IMG/VR virus record: IMGVR_UViG_3300031873_001254
Span: 1 to 20,823 of that record
Source of the DNA: a virus
DNA: 20,823 nt
Direction: 5' to 3' (one strand)
The notes under the pieces were generated by a model. The model made no database searches, was not told the origin of the DNA, and worked only from the letters and a program-made list of their open reading frames with translations. This document shows, piece after piece, positions 1 through 6,652 of this stretch (within the stretch, counting starts at the first letter, position 1; the number at the start of each line of letters is the position of its first letter). The translations under genes were made by a program, and so were the position numbers.

Positions 1-813
1 TTTTAAATTAAATCCTACCCCTGCATGTAATCCAGACATCCCGCTGACATTAGACCGAGTATTATATCCTCCACGAATAAATAGCATTTTCATAATGCTA
101 TACTCTGTGCCAATACCATAACTCATCCCGCCTGCTAGCGCATAATCGCCATCTACTGCTATAATTAATGACCGGATACTCGTATGGCATCCAGCTTTAA
201 CAACAGTAGGCAAGCTATCACCTTTGATGGCTGGACCAATGTTCTGGACAGCCAAGCCAGCTTTAATACTATCGGTAAGGCTGTATTTTGCACCTACGTC
301 GCCTGCAAAGCCCGATGCTGATACATCACCTATCCGCTGTGATATTGTCTTCAAATTGACACCAAAAGCACAATTCTGCATTATTTTGACCCCGTAACCA
401 AGCGAAATAGCTGATTCCATTGTATTGAATGTATCGTTTGTTGCCACATAATTGCCTGCGCTGTCTTCTGTAGTCTTATCTATCTTACCTGAATACAGAG
501 CCAGCACAGATACCGCCAGCGTGCCATATTTACCCATTGGTACTGCGTAGGATACATTATCATACCCTAACGACTGGATGTAAAGCATGTGTGTCAGCCC
601 TATCTCCATTCGTTCAATCTCTACTAATCCAGCAGGGTTCCAGTATGATGCGCTTACGTCATTGACCAATGATACTCCGACCTCGCCCATACCGTTAGCT
701 CTTGCACCCGGTTGGATGGCAAGGAACTGCGCACTTGCCGACCCTACATCCTTTGCTTGAACCAACCCTGTGCTTGCCACCACCATCAGTACAACATAAA
801 TTAATTTCTTCAT
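1..813 (-). CDS. PorV/PorQ-like outer membrane beta-barrel protein (partial, C-terminus outside window)
   Basis: The frame is open from the ATG at 811-813 to the left edge (271 codons, no stop), so the C-terminus is missing. It begins with a signal peptide (MKK, hydrophobic core, cleavage probably after VQA near residue 20). Next comes the family hallmark: QFLAIQPGARANGMGE and SYWNPAGL, close to the GAR..GMG and NPAGL signatures of the PorV/PorQ/UPF0164 family. The rest alternates short amphipathic strands, as expected for an outer-membrane barrel. In known T9SS, PorV is the outer-membrane shuttle that receives cargo from the translocon, and PorQ-type relatives act at the attachment step. The Shine-Dalgarno (AAGGAGG) overlaps the stop of the upstream T9SS-cargo gene, so the two are probably cotranslated. 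The family is solid. Whether this copy serves the neighbouring cargo is inference. Confidence 0.8.
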   Translation of the reverse strand, partial: MKKLIYVVLMVVASTGLVQAKDVGSASAQFLAIQPGARANGMGEVGVSLVNDVSASYWNPAGLVEIERMEIGLTHMLYIQSLGYDNVSYAVPMGKYGTLAVSVLALYSGKIDKTTEDSAGNYVATNDTFNTMESAISLGYGVKIMQNCAFGVNLKTISQRIGDVSASGFAGDVGAKYSLTDSIKAGLAVQNIGPAIKGDSLPTVVKAGCHTSIRSLIIAVDGDYALAGGMSYGIGTEYSIMKMLFIRGGYNTRSNVSGMSGLHAGVGFNLK

Positions 814-827
814 TGTTTTATTCCTCC

Positions 828-2915
828 TTATTTTTGTACGCCGATTTTGCCCGTCTTTTTATTGCCATTGCTATCTGTCAGTAAGTAAATATACAATCCC
901 ATGCTTATTGACTCGCCAGACTCGTTCTTCCCATCCCATTCCACATTACTACTATCAAGACTATTGATTGACCGAACTAATCTGCCGATAATATCGTATA
1001 TCTCTATTTTGGTATTTTGAGGCAAGTTCCCGAATTTCAGTGTATTGCGTACTGATTTTGAGAAATTAATCGGATTCGGATAGACCCGAAATTCAGATAA
1101 ACCAGAAGACGATAGCGCACCGATATTATAGGTAGAGAAATGTCCGACCTGCGCTTTTATAACCTTTCTCTCTTTATCAATCTCATTGCAACCGCCATCA
1201 TTAACTTTTTCCCAACATTCAGTATCTTCGTTCAATCGGCAGACCTTGAGGTCGTCAACTTTTATACAGGTACCATCAACAACATCGTCATTATCATCAT
1301 CAGTATACGGTATCTCAATAGTCACCAAATCATCAAAATCGCCATAATCAGAACCATCGTCTTTTTTGCACTCAAATCCTCTGACCTTATCCTCGCACAT
1401 ACTGTCTACTGCTTTATCATTCGCATGATTAACTTTATCTTTTGTTTCATCTGATAATTCGTCTCCGGTCTTAATCATAAGCTGGACATCCCCAGAAACC
1501 GCATCAGGCGGGATAACAACCTGTGTATTAGGGTCTTCGCTAGCAACAATCGTTCCGCCATTCTTCCCATATACCAAGACCGCAACATTAATCTGAATAT
1601 CTTGAGATAACTGCAAAGCAGTGACATTTATTGTATTGATTCCGGGTTTACCATTATCATCAAAAAACTTTATTTTAATTTTGCCAGTGACATCGCTCTC
1701 GCCTTCCTCTTTATCGAGTCTACCTTTACCTTTGTTGACTTTGAATTGTATCTTGATGCTTTTTATGCGATTACTATATATATCCCACAAACATGATGTG
1801 ATGTCTGACGATTGCCCAGATATGATAGAGGAAGGACTAGCTTCTACATCCATATCAACCAATGTCCCCGCCATAATAGTTAATGTATTACTTAATGCAA
1901 CTTTCCCATCATAGGAAAACTTTATTTTAATATCTTCTGCTTTCGTATAAGCATAATGTAACAATATTGAATTACCTTCATATGTTTTAGGGGATGTAAC
2001 ACGCAGAACATCTGAACCCGTAAGTGATTCGTCAGATGCGAGTATGGGTTGAATTAAAGCACTATCGTCTAAATTAAAAGGAATTGTAACACCTGCGGAA
2101 TCTTTGCCCGTTACAGTTACAGGAAAACTTGTGCCTGCCGTAACTGTGCTATCAACAGACACTACGAAATAGTCAACATCAGTCAATGGTTTCGCTTTGA
2201 CAGATATTCTATCACTTAACGATGTTGTCCCATTGCTTACAATTTTTATCTTAATATCTTCCACTGCTGTATATGAAAGAGTTAAAATTATGGTTGAATC
2301 TCCTCCCCATGTTTTACTCACAATAACTAACATACCAGAAGCTGCTAATGATTCATCGTCCGCATGTACGGCTGTAATTAAAGCATCCGTGGAAAGCATA
2401 AGACTTAATATCGTTGCACCTTCTTTATTTTTGGGTATTGTAGTCACAGGAAAATGGGTTTTTTCTGTAACCGAATTTGCAACAGATATTTCATAATGGT
2501 CAACCTCACGAGACTGCACATAGGAACTTACTGTGTCTGATATTATAGTCACATCTGGGTCATAATCCATGATTTTTATGGCATAGTAATTAGTGGCTCC
2601 ATAATCACCTTCATCAGGAGTAACAGATATTTCCCAATTATCAGTAACCGCTAAATGTGAAACAGTATCGGTTTCACCATTAGTAAAATCACTTTCAACA
2701 ATAGGATTAGTTGAATGTGCTAATACAAAATATCCGCTATCGCCATAACCATAACCCTCAACAGATACCGTTACAGAAACAATAGCAGGGTTTCCGGTAC
2801 TATCTAAACCTTCCTGCAACGATAATGAAGCAGAATAAGGGTCAGATAAAACACATCCAAATGTTACCGATGCTACCGATACAATCAACATCAATCCTGC
2901 AATTACTTTTTTCAT
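828..2915 (-). CDS. Secreted multidomain protein with T9SS type A sorting domain
   Basis: A 695-residue protein with an N-terminal signal peptide (about residues 1-20; Cys21 might form an atypical lipobox). Residues about 25-135 form a beta-rich domain. Three imperfect Ig/invasin-like repeats of about 100 residues follow; each has a V-D-x-x-x start and the first two contain an ED-I-K-I-K strand. A segment near residues 455-500 (GGTIV...VVIPPDAVSGDVQL) resembles domains found in surface proteins. A Cys-containing Asp-rich stretch precedes the last 89 residues, which match the T9SS C-terminal sorting domain: VYPNPINF, IEIYDIIGRLV, W-D-G-K, and GLYIYLL near the end. Such proteins cross the outer membrane through T9SS and are anchored or released. 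The start has a strong AAGGAGG. It sits 28 bases downstream of the 2944-3207 gene and directly upstream of the PorV-like gene. Function beyond surface display or adhesion is unknown. Confidence 0.8.
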   Translation of the reverse strand: MKKVIAGLMLIVSVASVTFGCVLSDPYSASLSLQEGLDSTGNPAIVSVTVSVEGYGYGDSGYFVLAHSTNPIVESDFTNGETDTVSHLAVTDNWEISVTPDEGDYGATNYYAIKIMDYDPDVTIISDTVSSYVQSREVDHYEISVANSVTEKTHFPVTTIPKNKEGATILSLMLSTDALITAVHADDESLAASGMLVIVSKTWGGDSTIILTLSYTAVEDIKIKIVSNGTTSLSDRISVKAKPLTDVDYFVVSVDSTVTAGTSFPVTVTGKDSAGVTIPFNLDDSALIQPILASDESLTGSDVLRVTSPKTYEGNSILLHYAYTKAEDIKIKFSYDGKVALSNTLTIMAGTLVDMDVEASPSSIISGQSSDITSCLWDIYSNRIKSIKIQFKVNKGKGRLDKEEGESDVTGKIKIKFFDDNGKPGINTINVTALQLSQDIQINVAVLVYGKNGGTIVASEDPNTQVVIPPDAVSGDVQLMIKTGDELSDETKDKVNHANDKAVDSMCEDKVRGFECKKDDGSDYGDFDDLVTIEIPYTDDDNDDVVDGTCIKVDDLKVCRLNEDTECWEKVNDGGCNEIDKERKVIKAQVGHFSTYNIGALSSSGLSEFRVYPNPINFSKSVRNTLKFGNLPQNTKIEIYDIIGRLVRSINSLDSSNVEWDGKNESGESISMGLYIYLLTDSNGNKKTGKIGVQK

Positions 2916-2943
2916 ACAGCCTCCTTTGTATTTGTTTTATCTT

Positions 2944-3207
2944 TTATCTATACCAGCGTTGTTCCCATGCTATTATCTTATATTCAACTAACGCTTTCTT
3001 GACTGCCACCCGGGCTGTGTACCCGTTCTTATTGAGCCAGTCAGGGGTAACACCTATATTCAATAACTCCTGCAACTCATTCTCACAGAATCTCAATATC
3101 CATTTATAACGAACCGCACAGGCAAGCCCATCTTTACAGTTGCACTGTTTATACTTATACTCAATCACCGCAAGAATCTTTTCAACCCGCTCTTTGGAAA
3201 AACCCAT
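2944..3207 (-). CDS. Small hypothetical protein (87 aa)
   Basis: I do not recognise the family. The protein is basic and largely helical, with Cys at CNC (residues 22-24), GLAC and RFC, and several Trp/Tyr residues toward the C-terminus (W-E-Q-R-W-Y-R). The start is supported by a Shine-Dalgarno formed by TAAGGAG, in which the TAA is the stop codon of the upstream DUF932 gene. The two are therefore tightly coupled in one operon. No signal peptide or membrane segment is seen. The even, clustered Cys might suggest metal binding, but there is no clear CxxC pair arrangement. Confidence 0.65.
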   Translation of the reverse strand: MGFSKERVEKILAVIEYKYKQCNCKDGLACAVRYKWILRFCENELQELLNIGVTPDWLNKNGYTARVAVKKALVEYKIIAWEQRWYR

Positions 3208-3217
3208 ATGTTACTCC

Positions 3218-4165
3218 TTATATCTTCGCTACTGCCAAATCCCATGCTTTCTGTTTCAGGTCAGCTCCGCTACCATATAGGATGCTCTTTGTCCGGCTCG
3301 CATCAGTGCCACGAACATAGTCTACATACTCAACCACCGCATTCATAGCTGCCCATAAAGTCCCGGCAACTGCTTTCGCATCATTGCCCTTGCCGTGTTC
3401 ATAGAGTTCAACCAGTGTCTCATAGTTATTCTCTGACCGAGTTGACAGTTTTCCTTCTTCATCCTTCGTAACCAACCCAATTTTCTCAAGGTACTCTGCA
3501 TACTGCGGTTGAGTTACTTTCACTGTCAGCATTTTCTGGGACATAGTTTCAAACATCTGATATTGATAATTGACAATACCAAGTTCTTTGCGGACATCGT
3601 CAATCTTAGAACCGATAGATATAGTATGACGCAAAGATATCTTTTTATCTGCGGTTGATATAGCGAAATTTAATGTGTTCTGACAAACGACTCTTATAGG
3701 AGAGAACATCATTTCAACTGCTGAACTGCCATCATGTGAATTCGCTAATAAGAGGTATTTTTCAATAACATCATCTTTCGTTACCTTTATATAGCCCGGG
3801 AGTTTCGCCAGTATCCATACCCGTTCACCTTTACCCAAAGACCCTGCGGTATGATACATCGCTTCCTTAACACCAACGATTGAATCAAAAAATGAGAATG
3901 CTTCCTTATTCTGAAGAGGCGTATAGACTTTACCAACAATACCTAACGCCACTTGATTGTCTGTCCGAACAGTCGCATACTTACCCGGAATTAATTGTGT
4001 CGTCCCATCGGTTTGTGCAAAATATAATCCACGCTTTTCCACTTTCCAATCCAACCCTGCTGCTTCAATTGCTTCGGCACTGGTCGCCACATTCTCTAAC
4101 TTCGTTCCTTCTCCGTGCCATGGTTTTTCGCCGACATACATAAGAGAATTAATGTTTGCAACCAT
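3218..4165 (-). CDS. DUF932 phage/plasmid-like protein
   Basis: The protein matches the DUF932 family (the TIGR03299-type phage/plasmid-like protein). It has the N-terminal MYVGEKPWHGEGT, an A-E-A-I-E-A-A-G-L-D-W-K-V segment, GLVGK-type VALGIVGKVYTPLQN, and the central VCQNTLNFA motif followed by R-H-T. Members are about 300-350 residues and common on phages and plasmids; their biochemical role is not established. The start is a choice between TTG at 4171 and ATG at 4165. The ATG sits 9 bases after GGAGG and the TTG only 3, so the ATG (315 aa) is preferred. The gene follows its own promoter at 4215-4243 and is coupled to the next gene by a stop/Shine-Dalgarno overlap. Confidence 0.85.
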   Translation of the reverse strand: MVANINSLMYVGEKPWHGEGTKLENVATSAEAIEAAGLDWKVEKRGLYFAQTDGTTQLIPGKYATVRTDNQVALGIVGKVYTPLQNKEAFSFFDSIVGVKEAMYHTAGSLGKGERVWILAKLPGYIKVTKDDVIEKYLLLANSHDGSSAVEMMFSPIRVVCQNTLNFAISTADKKISLRHTISIGSKIDDVRKELGIVNYQYQMFETMSQKMLTVKVTQPQYAEYLEKIGLVTKDEEGKLSTRSENNYETLVELYEHGKGNDAKAVAGTLWAAMNAVVEYVDYVRGTDASRTKSILYGSGADLKQKAWDLAVAKI

Positions 4166-4214
4166 TTTCAATTACCTCCCTTTATAAATTTTAGTATTTT
4201 TATCCTTCACTATT

Positions 4215-4252
4215 AGTATAACACAGATTACACAGTTTGTCAAGGGGGGTAT
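4215..4252 (-). promoter_or_regulatory. Sigma70-type promoter with conserved upstream block, driving the DUF932-T9SS unit
   Basis: Read on the minus strand, the -35 is TTGACA (4243-4238), the spacer is 17 bases, and the -10 is TATACT (4220-4215), about 50 bases before the DUF932 start. Two blocks are shared exactly with the promoter at 5374-5401. One is 21 bases covering the -10 region and beyond (plus-strand 4205-4225 and 5364-5384). The other is 17 bases covering the -35 and an upstream run of six C (4236-4252 and 5394-5410). Only the inner spacer differs. The shared blocks are larger than a promoter needs, so they may include a regulator site. Confidence 0.75.
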
Positions 4253-4259
4253 CCTTTAT

Positions 4260-4589
4260 TTACAGGTGCCCCTTCCTATCTACAATTTCTTTCAGCGTAT
4301 ACTTACCGATAGGGAAATGTAAATCTCTTTCAATTCCTAATCCTAATGGACCCTTATAAGATGCGAGTTCTACTGAACTAAAACATCCCAATTCAGCACA
4401 ATCATCATCACCTAAATTAGCATAGCCAAAAAATTCTTTATAATCTTCGTCGTATTCTGTCGCAAACCATGTACCTGCACCGGCAGGATTAAAAAATTTT
4501 GCGATTACCTTGATTTCTGACGCATTCTTATTAGATGTATTTCCCTGTTCAGCAAAAGCCTTGAGTAACTCTTTCGTGAGTAGCTTCAT
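4260..4589 (-). CDS. DUF2958 family protein
   Basis: A 109-residue protein that fits DUF2958, a family frequent on plasmids, phages and integrative elements. Visible family features are the N-terminal MKLLTKELLK, AKFFNPAGAGTWFATEYD, a FFGYANLGDDDCAELGCFS stretch, and the C-terminal GPLGLGIERDLHF. The molecular function is not known. It lies 13 bases after the histone-like ORF. Its Shine-Dalgarno AAGGAG overlaps that ORF's TAA, so it belongs to the metallopeptidase unit driven from 5374-5401. No terminator is visible between it and the downstream promoter at 4215-4243. Confidence 0.75.
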   Translation of the reverse strand: MKLLTKELLKAFAEQGNTSNKNASEIKVIAKFFNPAGAGTWFATEYDEDYKEFFGYANLGDDDCAELGCFSSVELASYKGPLGLGIERDLHFPIGKYTLKEIVDRKGHL

Positions 4590-4602
4590 AATATTTTTCT
4601 CC

Positions 4603-4752
4603 TTACGGTCTCAATGTTCTCTTGCTATTCATTCGCAAGTAATAATTGATAGTATCATTTACTTTTATTTCAAGTAATTGTATAAATGCTTTTGAGACCC
4701 TGCGATTTTGTTTCTTACAATAATCACGGACAGCTTTCTTGACAATATACAT
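4603..4752 (-). CDS. Minimal histone-fold-like small protein (49 aa), putative
   Basis: A small ORF of 49 codons fills the gap between the metallopeptidase and DUF2958. Its ATG follows the upstream TGA by one base (TGATATG) with GAGGGA ahead as Shine-Dalgarno. The stop TAA forms part of the next gene's Shine-Dalgarno, so it is embedded in the operon. The pattern resembles short bacterial/phage single histone-fold proteins: helix 1 (IVKKAVRDYCKK), loop with RRVS, a long helix 2 beginning KAFIQLLEIKV, and a second loop ending SKRTLRP, like the RKT-(V/L)-RP of histones. It differs in two ways: helix 2 is a few residues shorter than usual, and the chain stops where helix 3 would begin. The coding call is good; the histone-fold assignment is tentative. 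Confidence 0.5.
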   Translation of the reverse strand: MYIVKKAVRDYCKKQNRRVSKAFIQLLEIKVNDTINYYLRMNSKRTLRP

Positions 4753-4753
4753 A

Positions 4754-5341
4754 TCACTTTCCCTCACTTTCTGCCGGAACATTTATTGTATCCGGTGTTT
4801 GATTTTGACCTGCATTAACATTGCTTTTAGCTACCAGCATCTTCTCATAATACTTCATTCGTTTGGTATACTTCCTGATTGATGCCTGAAGCCGTTTTAG
4901 TTGTATTTGTTTTTTCTGTAATAACTTTTGAGTATGCTCGTACCTAACGAGCCGAATGTCAACCTTCTCTTTAACTTTAACCTTCGGCTCCTTTACCCGA
5001 AATTCATATGCACTAACCCATGCAGTATTATAATTCCTATCCATCTGCCGATGCTTGTACCCAAGGATATGGTCATATTCGTGCATAACAACATAAGCGA
5101 ATCGTTCTTTATCGTTGATTTGTTTGGGAACACGCAATCGCATAAAACGACCATTATAATAAGCATATCCCGTGTATCTTTCAACTGGGTCGTCATATAA
5201 AGTACCCTTGCTATGTACAATCTTAACCGTAAGATTTTGAGTGCGGTTATCTTCACCTGCTTTAATGCTTTCCTTAATAGCACGTACAATAAATGATTTC
5301 AAATCAATGGTCACGTAATGCGTATGATTTTCAATTTTCAT
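4754..5341 (-). CDS. Putative zinc metallopeptidase (HExxH) with C-terminal coiled coil
   Basis: A 195-residue protein whose residues about 88-99 read VVMHEYDHILGYKH. This is an HExxH zinc site with further His at the fourth position after the motif and in GYKH, typical of SprT/WSS1-like or M48-like gluzincin-type folds in phages. The N-terminal half is beta-rich (Y-T-G-Y-A-Y-Y-N-G-R). Residues about 125-175 are Lys/Gln-rich and predicted helical coiled coil, probably for oligomerisation or partner binding. The substrate is unknown. The start has AAGGAGG with 4-base spacing, and the promoter at 5374-5401 lies about 35 bases upstream, making this the first gene of its unit. Confidence 0.65.
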   Translation of the reverse strand: MKIENHTHYVTIDLKSFIVRAIKESIKAGEDNRTQNLTVKIVHSKGTLYDDPVERYTGYAYYNGRFMRLRVPKQINDKERFAYVVMHEYDHILGYKHRQMDRNYNTAWVSAYEFRVKEPKVKVKEKVDIRLVRYEHTQKLLQKKQIQLKRLQASIRKYTKRMKYYEKMLVAKSNVNAGQNQTPDTINVPAESEGK

Positions 5342-5373
5342 TTTGCCTCCTTAATATTTTATACTTCACTATT

Positions 5374-5410
5374 AGTATAACACATCTAACACTTTTGTCA
5401 AGGGGGGTAT
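5374..5410 (-). promoter_or_regulatory. Sigma70-type promoter of the metallopeptidase unit
   Basis: On the minus strand, the -35 is TTGACA (5401-5396), the spacer is 16 bases, and the -10 is TATACT (5379-5374). Flanking sequence is shared with the promoter at 4215-4252 over two exact blocks (21 and 17 bases). The run of six C upstream of the -35 is retained. It lies back to back with the plus-strand promoter at 5449-5477, so this is a divergent control region. Confidence 0.75.
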
Positions 5411-5448
5411 GTTTTTCGGGGACACTATTTTTTGGCAAAAAATAATTG

Positions 5449-5477
5449 TTGACAAAAACCGTCAGGTCTGATACAAT
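5449..5477 (+). promoter_or_regulatory. Strong extended -10 sigma70-type promoter of the plus-strand island
   Basis: The -35 TTGACA (5449-5454), a 17-base spacer and the -10 TACAAT (5472-5477) are visible, with a TGN extension just before the -10. It lies 114 bases before the ATG of the 5591 gene, which leaves an untranslated leader of about 105 bases. It is the only convincing plus-strand promoter seen in the window. Confidence 0.8.
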
Positions 5478-5486
5478 ACTACTATA

Positions 5487-5558
5487 TTACTTGTTTATGT
5501 TTGTTGTTGCACATTAAAAGGAGGTGATGGTGAATTTTTTGGTGAAACAAACAAGTAA
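5487..5558 (+). promoter_or_regulatory. Leader inverted repeat (possible 5' stem-loop)
   Basis: TTACTTGTTT at 5487-5496 is perfectly complementary to AAACAAGTAA at 5549-5558, with four more pairs possible across a 2-base bulge. The left arm starts about ten bases after the -10, so the transcript would begin almost at the stem. The loop of about 52 bases holds a strong AAGGAGG (5518-5524). The real Shine-Dalgarno of the 5591 gene lies after the right arm. It could protect the 5' end or control translation; the role is inference. Confidence 0.4.
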
Positions 5559-5562
5559 GTAA
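5527..5562 (+). CDS. Possible 11-residue leader peptide
   Basis: ATG at 5527 follows AAGGAGG (5518-5524) and reads 11 codons (MVNFLVKQTSK) to TAA at 5560-5562. The spacing to ATG is only 2 bases; the next codon, GTG at 5530, would be 5 bases away. It sits inside the loop of the leader inverted repeat. The strong Shine-Dalgarno without a long ORF is what makes it worth listing; translation is unproven. Confidence 0.2.
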   Translation: MVNFLVKQTSK

Positions 5563-5590
5563 ACAAATACAACTATAAAGGAGAATTATT

Positions 5591-6178
5591 ATGCAACCGA
5601 AATTAGAATCAATAGCACTGAAGGCACAAGTTGTTCTTAAAGGCGCAAGCCCGTTGTTGATGCACAGACCGACAACGGCGGATTTTTTGAAAGAGGTCGG
5701 TATCCACAAAGGCACAATGCCTACCCCCGAACAGGAAGCTCTCGCAGGAGCTTATTGGAGAGGGAACAAACCAAATACAGAGTTGATAATCCCGGCAAAT
5801 TGTTTTATCCAGTCTTTTATTAACGCATCAAAAATGCTTAAAACGACTGGCAGGAAAACATTGTGCGGTAATTTCATCAATTCTTGTCCGCTGATTACCC
5901 CAATGGAAATTGGTCTTGGCAAAAAAGAATATGTTGTTGATACGCAAACTGTTGTATTGCAGGGCAAAAACCGTATTCCTCGGTCAAGAGCTAGGGTTGA
6001 TGAATGGACGGCAACCTTTACGATTGAATGGGATGGCGAATTTGTATCTGACCACGCCATGGAAGAAGTAATGACTACTTCTGGTCGCAGGGTTGGAATC
6101 CTTGATTATAGACCGCAGAAAAAAGGATTCAACGGAAGATTTGTAGTAGACAAGTTTGAGTTGATAAAGAGTAAATAA
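5591..6178 (+). CDS. Conserved-looking phage protein of unknown function, SPLLM-motif family
   Basis: A 195-residue protein with Shine-Dalgarno AAAGGAG 8 bases before the ATG. I cannot assign a function. It begins with a beta-strand motif KAQVVLKGASPLLMHR, followed by PTPEQEALAGAYWR, a helix PANCFIQSFINASKML, YVVDTQTVVLQGKNRIPRSRARVDEW and GRRVGILDYRPQKKG. The strand-glycine-SPLLMHR opening, basic central strand and glycine-rich end vaguely recall RAMP/Cas7-like RRM folds that bind nucleic acid, but this is only a resemblance. It is the first gene after the plus-strand promoter and is closed by an intrinsic terminator, so it may be expressed as a strong single-gene transcript. A short relative of its N-terminus lies at 6350-6535. 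Confidence 0.6.
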   Translation: MQPKLESIALKAQVVLKGASPLLMHRPTTADFLKEVGIHKGTMPTPEQEALAGAYWRGNKPNTELIIPANCFIQSFINASKMLKTTGRKTLCGNFINSCPLITPMEIGLGKKEYVVDTQTVVLQGKNRIPRSRARVDEWTATFTIEWDGEFVSDHAMEEVMTTSGRRVGILDYRPQKKGFNGRFVVDKFELIKSK

Positions 6179-6188
6179 ACATATTGAA

Positions 6189-6232
6189 CCTAGCGGGGAA
6201 GAATTATCATCTCGACCCCGCTGGGTTTTTTT
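6189..6232 (+). terminator. Intrinsic terminator after the 5591 gene
   Basis: CCTAGCGGGG (6189-6198) pairs with CCCCGCTGGG (6216-6225), ten pairs including one G-T, with a 17-base loop and then seven T. It lies 10 bases after the stop codon. The downstream genes at 6350 and 6653 therefore need read-through or another promoter that I cannot identify. Confidence 0.85.
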
Positions 6233-6252
6233 GTTTGAATAAGATTTATTAT

Positions 6253-6325
6253 GGTATGGTGCGGTATGGTACGGTATGGCTCGGTGCGGCAAGGTTGGGT
6301 CCGGTAGGGTAAGGTAGGGTAGGGG
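6253..6325 (+). repeat. GGTNN pentamer array 1 (15 units)
   Basis: Fifteen consecutive units of GG(T/C)NN keep an exact 5-base phase (GGT at 6253, 6258 and so on to 6323) without any insertion or deletion. The two N positions vary freely. Units 6 and 8 have GGC. The array closes with GGTAG, GGTAG, GGGG and then T6, and 24 bases later the 6350 gene starts, so the array lies in that gene's 5' region directly before its Shine-Dalgarno. Confidence 0.9.
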
Positions 6326-6349
6326 TTTTTTATTCAAAGGAGAATAACT

Positions 6350-6535
6350 ATGAAAAAATTCAAGGATACAACTATGAAGGCAATCGTTACTATCAGAGGA
6401 ATTAGCCCTTTATTGATGGGAAAATCACAATTCAAAGATATACATTGGGATTTCCCATTTGTTTCTCCTTACGAAACTCATTGGTGTGGTACTTGTGAAC
6501 AAGAAAGGCAAAAAAATAAAAACAAAATTATGTAA
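6350..6535 (+). CDS. Short (61 aa) N-terminal relative of the 5591 protein, probably a remnant
   Basis: Residues about 6-22 read MKAIVTIRGISPLLMGK, matching KAQVVLKGASPLLMHR of the 5591 protein (KA.V...G.SPLLM). After this the sequence diverges and stops within about 40 residues; the tail contains HWCGTC and a Lys-rich end. It is about one third of the length of its relative, so it looks like a truncated or decayed paralogue, although it keeps an excellent Shine-Dalgarno (AAGGAG, 7-base spacing). It is framed by GGTNN arrays on both sides. It could alternatively be a functional mini-protein. Confidence 0.5.
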   Translation: MKKFKDTTMKAIVTIRGISPLLMGKSQFKDIHWDFPFVSPYETHWCGTCEQERQKNKNKIM

Positions 6536-6545
6536 ATTATATTGA

Positions 6546-6628
6546 GGTATGGTTAGGTCCGGTCGGGTGAGGTGATGTACGGTAAGGTTGTGTATGGTAC
6601 GGTGTGGCAGGGCGAGGTAGGGTAGGGT
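6546..6628 (+). repeat. GGTNN pentamer array 2 (17 units)
   Basis: Seventeen units in perfect 5-base phase from 6546 to 6628. Units 7 and 10 begin TGT instead of GGT. The array ends GGTAG GGTAG GGTTT, then T-rich sequence and the leader ATTCAAAGGAG, nearly the same leader as after array 1. It starts about 10 bases after the stop of the 6350 gene and ends 25 bases before the ParB-like start. Confidence 0.9.
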
Positions 6629-6652
6629 TTTTATTCAAAGGAGGATAATTAT

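Noticed and set aside
1140-2496. Plus-strand frames opposite the T9SS cargo gene
   Set aside because: They lie entirely inside a well-supported minus-strand gene, have no Shine-Dalgarno sites, and their products are low-complexity hydrophobic strings.
3880-4187. Plus-strand frames opposite the DUF932 gene
   Set aside because: Shadows of a recognised family on the other strand.
4993-5289. Minus-strand 98-residue frame within the metallopeptidase gene
   Set aside because: It is an alternate frame of the HExxH gene, with no Shine-Dalgarno, and the main frame has the motif and the start signals.
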